Below, one piece after another: positions 42,901 through 50,062 of a DNA stretch of 64,000 nucleotides. Both the position numbers and the translations under genes were made by a program. The notes below the pieces were generated by a model. It saw only the letters and a list, made by a program, of their open reading frames with translations, searched no databases and was not told the origin of the DNA. Within the stretch, counting starts at the first letter, position 1. The number at the start of each line of letters is the position of its first letter. The DNA is from Planctomycetota bacterium (GTDB lineage Bacteria; Planctomycetota; Planctomycetia; Gemmatales; Gemmataceae), in assembly GCA_016191165.1 (NCBI GenBank), contig JACPPF010000063.1, positions 27,922-91,921 on the forward strand, read 5' to 3'.

Positions 42901-44462
42901 TTGGTGTCGGGTCGGAAGGACGAGGGGGACTTGATCCACTTTTCCATCCACGCCAGACTGACCTTTTCGCTGACGCGCGCCAGCGATGGGCCAACCTTGC
43001 GGAGCGTTCCGGGGCGATTGTCCGTGTCGTTCTTGGCTCGCTCTCGTTCGATCGGGTTCAGGTCCTCCAGCGGCGGGTTCGGCTCGAGCCGAAGGTCTGG
43101 CCCGACGCGGTTGGCGCCTTTCCAGCCGGAGATTTCATGGCAACCGAAGCAGCCATTTTCCTTGATGAGATTGAAGCCGCGCAGCAGCTTTGGCGCTTCC
43201 ACGCGGTTGTCGGTGCTGATGAGGTCGGTGACTTCGTGATGGCATTTCAGGCACGACGATTCGATGAATCGCGAAGGCCGCATCGGGAAATCCCACATGT
43301 GGTTTTGTTCCCAGTGGCGATCCTTGGTCCAGGCGGCAAGCGTCAGGCTGTTGTTGGGGCTGTGCGAGGAATCACCAAAGCTGGTGCCGCTGCCCTGGCC
43401 GTAATGGCACGAGGTGCAGCCGAACTTCTCCGCGGGATGCTTGCTGTTGGCGCCGACAAAGAGATCGAGCCGCGGGTGGGCGGCAAACTCCGTGATGCGC
43501 GCAGGCGTCAGCGAATCCTTGGAAAGCGTCACCAGCGAAATCCCGTGCGGATTGGGAATGGTCTCCGCATCCTTGGGATCGACCACCGCCACTCGGCGAT
43601 CGTACAACGCCTTGGCCTTATCCAGCTGGTCCTTGTGTTTGGCCTCCGTGGTCAGCGCAAGCAAATTGGCCCGCGTGTATGCCGGCCGATCGATGCCCAG
43701 ATGGCACGACATGCAGCGGTCGAACCGAGTGACCTGCTTGAAGTTGTAGTCGATCGGGATGTTGTCGATCGTGAACTGGTGGATCTTCACGGGACTGGCA
43801 AAGCCATCGATGATCCACTGGTTGCGCAGCCAGTCGCCGAATCCCCAGCGTTTGTTGAGCGCGAGCTTGACCTGGGCATCGAGCCTGTCGCTGACCTTCT
43901 TGAAAGCAGCCGCGGCCTTGGTGTAAGGCCCGTCGATGTCGTCGATCCTGGCCTGCTCGGCCTTCATTTTCATGAGGACGTCGTCGCGCTTCGCCTGCGC
44001 GGCGGCGAGCCGGGTGTTCAAATCATCCATTTGTCGATCGAAACGCGCAGCGGCGGCGGTATCACCGTGTTCCAGAGCGATATTGCGAAAACTGGTGATC
44101 GAGTCGATGTCGGCCTTCACGGCCTGAAAGGCAGCCTCGGTCGTCTCCTTGGCGGCCTTTAGCCCCGCGAATGCCGCTCGCGCCTTCGCCAGATCGTCCT
44201 TGCGCGTCTCGCGTTTTTCCTTCTCCGCCTTGACCGTCGCCTCGGCTTTGCCGAACTCCTCTTCCGACGGAATGGCCTGGAGCGCCATACGCTGGGCGAT
44301 GGCGACTTCGACATTGCGGAAAATGCGCTGCTCGGTTTTGTATTCGCGCGCGTAATCCTGGTACATCATCCACACGACGCTCAACAACATCAAGATGTTT
44401 GAGACGCCGAACACGATGTCGAGCGTGCGCTGATTATTGAACGGTTTATCGGTTGCGGCCAT
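39963..44462 (-). CDS. Octahaem membrane-anchored cytochrome c, bc-complex operon
   Basis: 1499 residues. An N-terminal helix (about 13-32, LDIVFGVSNILMLLSVVWMM) is a membrane anchor rather than a cleaved signal. A coiled-coil region spans about 60-175. Eight CxxCH haem c sites are at about residues 250 (CMSCH), 349 (CTSCH), 404 (CLKCH), 438 (CFGCH), 649 (CLACH), 830 (CYACH), 1017 (CSGCH) and 1401 (CTKCH). Many follow the P-D-L/V-G-P-x-L pattern of class I cytochromes c (VGPDLRLEPNPPL), suggesting several fused monohaem domains; Met ligands cannot all be assigned. A second coiled coil lies at about 1290-1370. It probably replaces cytochrome c1 as the electron acceptor of the Rieske/cyt b complex. 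Confidence 0.9.
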   Translation of the reverse strand: MAATDKPFNNQRTLDIVFGVSNILMLLSVVWMMYQDYAREYKTEQRIFRNVEVAIAQRMALQAIPSEEEFGKAEATVKAEKEKRETRKDDLAKARAAFAGLKAAKETTEAAFQAVKADIDSITSFRNIALEHGDTAAAARFDRQMDDLNTRLAAAQAKRDDVLMKMKAEQARIDDIDGPYTKAAAAFKKVSDRLDAQVKLALNKRWGFGDWLRNQWIIDGFASPVKIHQFTIDNIPIDYNFKQVTRFDRCMSCHLGIDRPAYTRANLLALTTEAKHKDQLDKAKALYDRRVAVVDPKDAETIPNPHGISLVTLSKDSLTPARITEFAAHPRLDLFVGANSKHPAEKFGCTSCHYGQGSGTSFGDSSHSPNNSLTLAAWTKDRHWEQNHMWDFPMRPSRFIESSCLKCHHEVTDLISTDNRVEAPKLLRGFNLIKENGCFGCHEISGWKGANRVGPDLRLEPNPPLEDLNPIERERAKNDTDNRPGTLRKVGPSLARVSEKVSLAWMEKWIKSPSSFRPDTKMPHYYGVSNNTPEAIKATAPKHEIKPERFPDTEVASIAYFLQKNSEDYLALAANVHADDAKKSAAKQKDEHDLVDLLNRGRLDASDQAKLKAIKERIALRKVAPLKDLAPKYKGVPEKGRVLFTEKGCLACHTHDGTHTAQQSEKMELVAPAVHSEALFGPNLTKIAEKVGRTSQARSWLIQWIMNPQFHSPRSRMPVTHLSPEDAADIAAWLMRDDKKADEEFSARWDMNKVDAPSKDDLKNLARVYLVRLLSQADVDKFLAGTLSKEEKALVNSDLGADEQKLADHVNEEGALKYYLGKKAVSRLGCYACHDIPGFENAKSIGVGLNDWGKKAPDRLAFEDIKNFYDKHYFSVDSLIDPATNLPHGTKVVGGVEQEPYEKFFAQQLTGHLPSRDGYLNQKIRDPRSYDYNRIRAWDDRSRMPKFTLARPRPHTGEKPGDFKARMFKDEAEAREAVATFVLGLVAETVPTKSINEPKGDRLAEVKGRQILDKYNCSGCHLIRPGVYDFAPSADALERLSKIQAREWKEIASKGEIVHANHINWVGRNPLPSDKLTAFGALPKFDPDRGTAQIVFAEAMRFVNNEAKVVNMPAGVLFSIPVADLGADPAAIKTQDIFNRRFASVAPYGGEFTNLLAPWLFKKNKLRYPEGSGDYADSRSALPPSLIGQGERTQSDWLYKFLLNPTPVRRMTVLQMPKFNMSDDEAKALVHYFAAVTRQTNPGIGLTFPHDVIPAQQDFSGDYWTSMTRDYIARLDPKNDKKGKLYVARLAEYKKVFEQVRADNEPGLKLSLRKIDDFIKAKSTEQKTKEAAFEKEQDAAKKEALGKEVETLKNALSAKAEERIQTQKALARLEPAMQQKLWETEEAYAGDAYRLLVSRELCTKCHQLGNMAAGEQVKQGPPLHLVHQRLRPDWVERWVDKPQRFSYYTAMMPPYFDKNRSQFQAHHAGVAAEQIRAIRDALMNYPRLVELPINRALRE

Positions 44463-44481
44463 GCGGTCACCGTATCACTAG

Positions 44482-44517
44482 AACCCCCGGCAATCGCTGC
44501 GCTCATGCCGGGGCTTG
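44482..44517. repeat. GAGCGCAGCGA-core hairpin between operon genes
   Basis: CCCCCGGCAATCGCTGCGCT..ATGCCGGGGCTT forms a hairpin. It is the same unit as at 49146 but with CCCCGG stems instead of CCCAGG. It lies between the cytochrome b C-terminal gene and the octahaem gene. Confidence 0.65.
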
Positions 44518-44521
44518 GCGA

Positions 44522-45799
44522 TCAAATATTGAAGAAATACTCCGGAATAAACACGATGTACTTCAGGTTGCAGGTCCAGCGCAAAACCATCTTGATCGGC
44601 AGCGACGCCATGAACTGGATCAGGGTGATCAAAATCATGTAGCGAACGAAGCCCATCCGGATGAAAAACCCGCGGAAGATCGTCTTCGCCAGCAGCGGCG
44701 GCAAGATAAACAAGTACCCAAACACGAACAGCAAGCCCGGGAACTCGCGCACCAGCCAGTGCCCCTCGGCCGACATGCCGAAGAAATGCCAGAAGTATTC
44801 GGACAGGTTGACGTTATTTAGCGGCACGTTCTTGTGCGGGTCCCATGATTCGAAGGGACCGAAAAAGTTCCAGTTCGGGCCACGCAGGAAAGTCCCCAGC
44901 ACGATCAAGACGCACCAGAGCACCACGAAACCGAAGAGGAACGTTGTGATGGCGAAGGTCCGCTCCTTGAAGGTGTAGTAGCCGTTGCCCTTTTGATTGA
45001 AGTCGATGTAGGGCAGCGCGATCAAACCTTTGATAATAAAGGTCGGCAAGACGACACCGGCCATCCAGGGATCGAAGTAAACGAGCATTTCCTGAAGCCC
45101 CAGGAAGTACCACGGCGCCTTCGAGGGATTCGGAATGCGCGCCGACGAGGCAGGTTGCTCAAGCGGCGCCTTCAGTACGATGGCCCAGACGATCAGGATC
45201 AGCGTGCAGATGACCATCGCGATCAGCTCGGTGTAGACCAGGTCGGGCCAGACGAGCACCTTTTCCTCCAGCGCCTTTTCGTGCGGCGGTTCGCCGCGCG
45301 CGATGCGTTCGTCATTGAGCACCATCTTGCGCAGCGCCAGCCAGGTGAAAAAACCGACCGAGAAGATCAGCATGACGATGGGCACGTTGTCGGGCTTGGT
45401 GATGATGTCCTTGAAGTTGTTGTTGGTCATCGCCAAACCGCCAAACCAGAGCGTGGCGTTCAGGATTGACCACGCTACCACGGGCTGGGTGGTGAAGCTG
45501 CGAAAATAAAGCAGGGCCGAGAAGCCAATCACCGCGAGGATGAAATAGCTGACCGGATTCATGACGTAGTCGATGGAATTTTGAAGCCAGGGGAAAATCG
45601 ACCACCCGAAATGCGCGAGGTAAGCGACCGCGTGCAACCCAAAAACCGTGGCGACAGCGCCCCAGATCATTGCCTGGACCTTGTTCTTCGTCTCGTATTG
45701 CTGATAGAGGGCGAAACCCACGTTCATCAGCATGACGAGAAAATAAAACAGGCCCAGACCGGTCTGTAGGGACGGCGATAGTCCATGTGAATCGTGCAT
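44522..45799 (-). CDS. Cytochrome b C-terminal (subunit IV-like) protein with N-terminal membrane extension
   Basis: 425 residues with about ten to eleven hydrophobic helices. The central section VWPDLVYTELIAMVI ... RIPNPSKAPWYFLGLQEMLVYFDPW matches the subunit IV/C-terminal part of cytochrome b. The Qo-site PEWY motif is replaced by APWY, as in several menaquinol-type complexes. About 170 residues of additional N-terminal membrane helices precede this, with no haem ligands recognised, and a long tail with further helices follows. It pairs with the cytochrome b N-terminal protein encoded upstream to make the split b subunit. Menaquinol specificity is inference. Confidence 0.88.
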   Translation of the reverse strand: MHDSHGLSPSLQTGLGLFYFLVMLMNVGFALYQQYETKNKVQAMIWGAVATVFGLHAVAYLAHFGWSIFPWLQNSIDYVMNPVSYFILAVIGFSALLYFRSFTTQPVVAWSILNATLWFGGLAMTNNNFKDIITKPDNVPIVMLIFSVGFFTWLALRKMVLNDERIARGEPPHEKALEEKVLVWPDLVYTELIAMVICTLILIVWAIVLKAPLEQPASSARIPNPSKAPWYFLGLQEMLVYFDPWMAGVVLPTFIIKGLIALPYIDFNQKGNGYYTFKERTFAITTFLFGFVVLWCVLIVLGTFLRGPNWNFFGPFESWDPHKNVPLNNVNLSEYFWHFFGMSAEGHWLVREFPGLLFVFGYLFILPPLLAKTIFRGFFIRMGFVRYMILITLIQFMASLPIKMVLRWTCNLKYIVFIPEYFFNI

Positions 45800-45818
45800 G
45801 ATTCAATCCATACCGACA

Positions 45819-45900
45819 GGCCCCACCCTGAGCGCAGCGAAGCGTGGGGATCGAGGCCGCATTGATCCCCACCCCTTGCTGCGCTCTGGGTGGGGCATCC
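45819..45900. repeat. GAGCGCAGCGA-core palindrome inside the respiratory operon
   Basis: GGCCCCACCCTGAGCGCAGC... (from 45819) pairs with ...GCTGCGCTCTGGGTGGGGC (to about 45897), with an inner GTGGGGATC/GATCCCCAC pair. It lies between the two cytochrome b genes. Confidence 0.78.
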
Positions 45901-45902
45901 TG

Positions 45903-46676
45903 TCACAACGCTCCGCTGATGCCACCATCTTTGCGAACGCGCCAAAAATGAATGGCGATCAGCAAAGCCGCGGCAAGCGGCAGAGCCACGCAATGCAAGA
46001 CGTAAAAGCGCAGCAAAGTAGTCTCGCCGACGAATCGGCCTCCTAACAACAAAAAGCGCGCATCGCTGCCCGAGTGGATTAACTCGACACCTCCAATCAC
46101 CAGCAACTTGGAGCCGGGGCCCTCGTAGCCCATGATCGGAGTGGCACGGGCCATGTTGCTGCCGACGGTGATGGCCCAGATGGCCAGCTGATCCCATGGC
46201 AACAGGTAGCCCGTGAAACTCAGCAGTAACGTCAAGACGAGCAAGATGACGCCGACGCCCCAGTTGAATTCTCTGGGCGGTTTATAACTGCCGGTGAGAA
46301 AGACCCGATACATGTGCAGCCAGATCGTGATAACCATCGCGTGGGCGCCCCAGCGATGAAGTTCGCGCAGGATGCCAAGTGTCGTCACGTCGCGCAGCGA
46401 GAGGATGTCGTTGTAAGCGTGTTCAAGGGTGGGGCGATAATAAAACATCAGGAGAACGCCGGTGACGGTCTCGACGAGAAACAAAAAGAAAGTGATGCCG
46501 CCCATGCACCAGGTGTAGCTGAGTTCGATGCCGCTCTTGCGAACGGACACGGGGTGCAGATGCAGGAAGACGTTCGTCAGCATCACGACCACGCGATTAC
46601 GACGATCGCGCGGCGCCGGATGGCGGAAGATGCTCTTCCAGACCTGGGTATTTCGAATATAGTCACCGATCGACAT
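45903..46676 (-). CDS. Cytochrome b N-terminal (b6-like) subunit
   Basis: 257 residues with four main helices. Haem ligands are His107-x13-His121 (HRWGAH...LHMYR) and His228-x14-His243 (LHCVAL...AIHFWR); the 14-residue spacing in the second pair is that of cytochrome b6 rather than of mitochondrial cytochrome b. Cys57 in TWCMGGIT aligns with Cys35 of b6 (YCLGGIT), which binds haem c(n) covalently, so an extra haem at the Qi site is likely. [18 protein letters not shown] is the conserved Qo-side helix C. It acts with the subunit IV-like protein and the Rieske protein to oxidise quinol. The cytochrome is encoded in the minus-strand operon 47836-38987. Confidence 0.93.
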   Translation of the reverse strand: MSIGDYIRNTQVWKSIFRHPAPRDRRNRVVVMLTNVFLHLHPVSVRKSGIELSYTWCMGGITFFLFLVETVTGVLLMFYYRPTLEHAYNDILSLRDVTTLGILRELHRWGAHAMVITIWLHMYRVFLTGSYKPPREFNWGVGVILLVLTLLLSFTGYLLPWDQLAIWAITVGSNMARATPIMGYEGPGSKLLVIGGVELIHSGSDARFLLLGGRFVGETTLLRFYVLHCVALPLAAALLIAIHFWRVRKDGGISGAL

Positions 46677-46686
46677 TAATTCATCC

Positions 46687-47143
46687 AGGGGTTAGGGGTT
46701 AGGGGTTAGGGATTAGTCGCCCCTCACCCCAGCCTTGCCTTAAGCGACCGGCATAAGCCATTGGTCAATTTCGCCACTTCGCCAGCCAATTCCAGCAGGA
46801 GTGCCGCTTTTTCGGACGGCAGAAAACCAAGCTGCTCGGCGATCATGATTTGAGTTTGGGCTTCATTCAGGGAACCATAAGCGATGGAAAGAAAATTGAG
46901 AAACTCTCGGGTGCTCTCCCGTCCGTGTCCTTCGGCGATATTCGACGGCACCGAAACAGCCGATTTCCGCAACTGAGAAGTTAATCCAAACCTTTCATCG
47001 CCCGGAAACGACCCGGTCGCTCGATAAATCTCGACGACGAAATTCATCGCTTTTTGCCAAACAACCAGGTCTCGAAAACTCTTGATTTCCATATGGAGCT
47101 CTGGTGGCCCGTCCTATTCCTAATCCCTAACCCCCAACCCCTA
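46687..47143. mobile_element. Repeat-flanked cassette carrying a four-helix-bundle gene
   Basis: Left end AGGGGTTAGGGGTTAGGGGT... (46687-46716) and right end CCTAATCCCTAACCCCCAAC... (47119-47143) are inverted copies of a G-rich repeat (consensus AGGGGTTRGGGGTTAGGGATTAG). Between them lies one gene (46724-47092). The cassette sits between the Rieske and cytochrome b genes, and the Rieske stop TAG (47143-47141) is part of the right repeat. This looks like an insertion, though transposase is absent and the mechanism is unknown. Confidence 0.5.
46724..47092 (-). CDS. Four-helix-bundle protein (23S rRNA intervening-sequence-protein family)
   Basis: 122 residues. MEIKSFRDLVVWQKAMNFVVEIY, FGLTSQLRKSAVSVPSNIAEGHGR, FLNFLSIAYGSLNEAQTQI and the C-terminal helix are typical of the S23/IVP (TIGR02436) family. 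These proteins form four-helix bundles and were first seen encoded inside insertions in 23S rRNA genes; relatives (avd) accompany diversity-generating retroelements. No reverse transcriptase or variable repeat is found here. The cellular function of stand-alone copies is unknown. Orientation is the same as the surrounding respiratory operon, so it can be cotranscribed. It is flanked by inverted G-rich repeats. Confidence 0.9.
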   Translation of the reverse strand: MEIKSFRDLVVWQKAMNFVVEIYRATGSFPGDERFGLTSQLRKSAVSVPSNIAEGHGRESTREFLNFLSIAYGSLNEAQTQIMIAEQLGFLPSEKAALLLELAGEVAKLTNGLCRSLKARLG

Positions 47144-47836
47144 CAGGAGAATATACGAATCGGGATCATCCCATTGCCCAAGTTCCTTCTGGAACTTGCG
47201 GGACTTATCGACCAGGATTTGGCCGTCCTCGGTTCTCCTGATCGCATAACGTTCCAGCGGTCGCGGTGCGGGCCCTTCAAAATTGACGCCGCTGATCTTG
47301 AAGCCGGACCCATGGCAGGGGCATTTGAATTTCTTTTCGCCTTCGAGCCAGTTGGGGGTGCAACCCAGATGCGTGCAAGTGGTGCTGAGGGCGTAAATGA
47401 TGTCGCGCCCGCGCTCATCCTTGTGGCGTACGACCCAGGCGCCGATCTCCTTAAACTTGTCGTCCACCTTGTTTTCTTCGTAGGAGGAGGCATCGCCCGC
47501 CTTGAACGTGCTGGGCGGTTCGGAGAGAACGTTCGGGAACATGAAGCGGACCGTGCCCAGCGTCAGGCCCAGCATCGACAGGCTGAACGTGGTCCACGCG
47601 GTCGCGAACCACGAGCCGAAAAAGGTGCCGCCGACGCCCACGGCGGTGCTGGCCAGAAAATTGCGCCGACTCGGTTCCTGCGCCAGGACCGCCGCGGGCT
47701 TGGCAGGCGCGGGTGGTTTTGGCGGCGGCGTCGAGGTCACCGCGGTAGGGACCGGAGGATTCGCGGTCACACCCGTTTCCGGGACCGGCGCGGTCGGGGG
47801 TGGATTCACATCTTCGGGTTGATTGGGTTCTGCCAT
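47141..47836 (-). CDS. Rieske [2Fe-2S] iron-sulfur protein
   Basis: 231 residues. The first 55 are proline/threonine-rich and cytoplasmic. Then SRRNFLASTAVGVGG gives a twin-arginine-type sequence in front of the membrane helix (about 62-95), as expected for Rieske proteins exported by Tat. The cluster motifs are CTHLGC and CPCHGSGF; in CxHxGC and CxCHGSxF the two Cys-His pairs bind the [2Fe-2S] centre, and the additional disulfide cysteines are present (C of LGC and first C of CPC... ordering as in the family). It is the first gene of the bc-complex operon. Its stop codon lies in the adjoining G-rich repeat. Confidence 0.93.
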   Translation of the reverse strand: MAEPNQPEDVNPPPTAPVPETGVTANPPVPTAVTSTPPPKPPAPAKPAAVLAQEPSRRNFLASTAVGVGGTFFGSWFATAWTTFSLSMLGLTLGTVRFMFPNVLSEPPSTFKAGDASSYEENKVDDKFKEIGAWVVRHKDERGRDIIYALSTTCTHLGCTPNWLEGEKKFKCPCHGSGFKISGVNFEGPAPRPLERYAIRRTEDGQILVDKSRKFQKELGQWDDPDSYILL

Positions 47837-47863
47837 GACTCTTCAAACCCTGAAACCAAGATT

Positions 47864-47877
47864 GTGAAAGGTTTCAC
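47864..47877. promoter_or_regulatory. Perfect 14-bp palindrome upstream of the Rieske gene, possible operator
   Basis: GTGAAAGGTTTCAC lies 28 bp upstream of the Rieske start codon. The position suits an operator for the operon. It is the only palindrome in the 232-bp gap and is unlike the repeat families. Confidence 0.3.
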
Positions 47878-48068
47878 GAAATTCGTTTTACGACTGCCAC
47901 TCGACTCGTCAACCGACTTTTCCTGGAAGGTTTGGCAAAGCAAAGAAAATGCCAAACCAAATCGCACCCAAACAAGGCGAATTCGTGAGGAATCAATGCC
48001 CCGGTTTCTCAGGATCGAAAAAACCGCATGGAGTTGGTCCCATTTCTGGCAACGGTCAGGACTTTTCG

Positions 48069-49127
<1,059 letters not shown>

Positions 49128-49145
49128 GGATATTTCAATCAATGC

Positions 49146-49224
49146 AAGCCCAGGGATGAGCGCAGCGAACCCCTGGGGCCGGCGGGTGCATGTCCCAGGG
49201 TTTCGCTGCGTTCACCCCTGGGTT
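49146..49224. repeat. GAGCGCAGCGA-core palindrome pair
   Basis: Two hairpin units facing each other: AAGCCCAGGGATGAGCGCAG... (49146-49177) and CCCAGGGTTTCGCTGCGTTC... (49194-49224). It supplies the stop codon of the hisN-like gene (49212-49214). Confidence 0.8.
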
Positions 49225-49994
49225 TCGCCGCGGATGATGGTGAGGGCTTGCTCGTGCAGGATACCGTTGCTGGCGAGCACGTCGGGCTTTTCGATATCGA
49301 GCTTGCCGTCCCACGCCGTCAGCTTGCCGCCCGCTTCCTCGACGATGGGTACCAGCGCTCCGAGGTCCCAGGCGTGAACGCCGTGCTCGACCATGATCTC
49401 GCCGGAACCCTGCGCGACCATGACGAATCCATAGAAATCGCCGAAGCCGCGCTGGCGTTCCGTCCGCTTGACGAGGTCGAGGAATTGTTTGTCGTGGCCG
49501 GCCTTGGTGAACCAGGAGATACTGGAATAATAAATGTGAGCCTGTTGCAGCGATGCAACCGTGGATACGTGAATCTGCCGATTGTCGCGATAGGCGCCGT
49601 CGCCGCGCAGCGCCCGATAAACGAAATTCAAGGCCGGCAGGTACACGACTCCCGCGATCAACTCACCCTTGTATTCCAGGCCAATCATCGTCGCCCAGAT
49701 GGGCACGCCGCGGACGAAGCTGCGTGTGCCGTCGATCGGGTCGACGATCCAGCGAAAGCCGGAGTCGCCGGGCGTGTCGCCGAACTCCTCGCCGAGGAAG
49801 CCATCGCCGGGGAACTTGCCCAGGAGAAAGTTGCGCAAAAGCTGTTCGGCGCCGCGGTCGGCCAGCGTGACGGGGCTTTGATCCGCCTTCCATTCGACGG
49901 CCACGCCCTGGTCGAAATACCCGAGCGCGAACTGCCCCGCTTGATGGGCGGCATCAAGCGCGGCTTCGTAACGGGTGCGCCGGTCGGCGTTCAT
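49212..49994 (-). CDS. hisN: Inositol-monophosphatase family phosphatase, HisN-like
   Basis: 260 residues from ATG 49994 (MNADRRTRYEAAL); an upstream start at 50030 is preceded by no family-like sequence. Metal-binding motifs are GEEFG (68-72), DPIDGT (85-90) and WDLGALVPIVEEAGG (209-223). These define the Li-sensitive FIG superfamily. In many bacteria the same fold acts as histidinol-phosphatase (HisN), and the WDLGALVPIVEEAGG version favours this over myo-inositol-1-phosphatase, but the assignment needs biochemical support. Final residues GETQG come from the adjoining palindrome, which also gives the TGA stop. It is followed by mtnA on the same strand. Confidence 0.85.
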   Translation of the reverse strand: MNADRRTRYEAALDAAHQAGQFALGYFDQGVAVEWKADQSPVTLADRGAEQLLRNFLLGKFPGDGFLGEEFGDTPGDSGFRWIVDPIDGTRSFVRGVPIWATMIGLEYKGELIAGVVYLPALNFVYRALRGDGAYRDNRQIHVSTVASLQQAHIYYSSISWFTKAGHDKQFLDLVKRTERQRGFGDFYGFVMVAQGSGEIMVEHGVHAWDLGALVPIVEEAGGKLTAWDGKLDIEKPDVLASNGILHEQALTIIRGETQG

Positions 49995-50014
49995 TCGGTT
50001 CTCCCGGCAGCCGA

Positions 50015-50052
50015 CGTTTAGCCATCGCATGGCGTGAGGCGAGCGCTAAACG
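50015..50052. repeat. GTTTAGC-family palindrome
   Basis: CGTTTAGCCATCGC and GGCGAGCGCTAAACG form the arms, separated by a short loop. It fills the gap between hisN and the YncE/cytochrome gene. Confidence 0.65.
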
Positions 50053-50062
50053 CAAGCGGCAG

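Noticed and set aside
42732..44162. Long plus-strand frame inside the octahaem gene
   Set aside because: The minus-strand gene has eight CxxCH sites and sits in an operon; the plus frame has no recognisable features.
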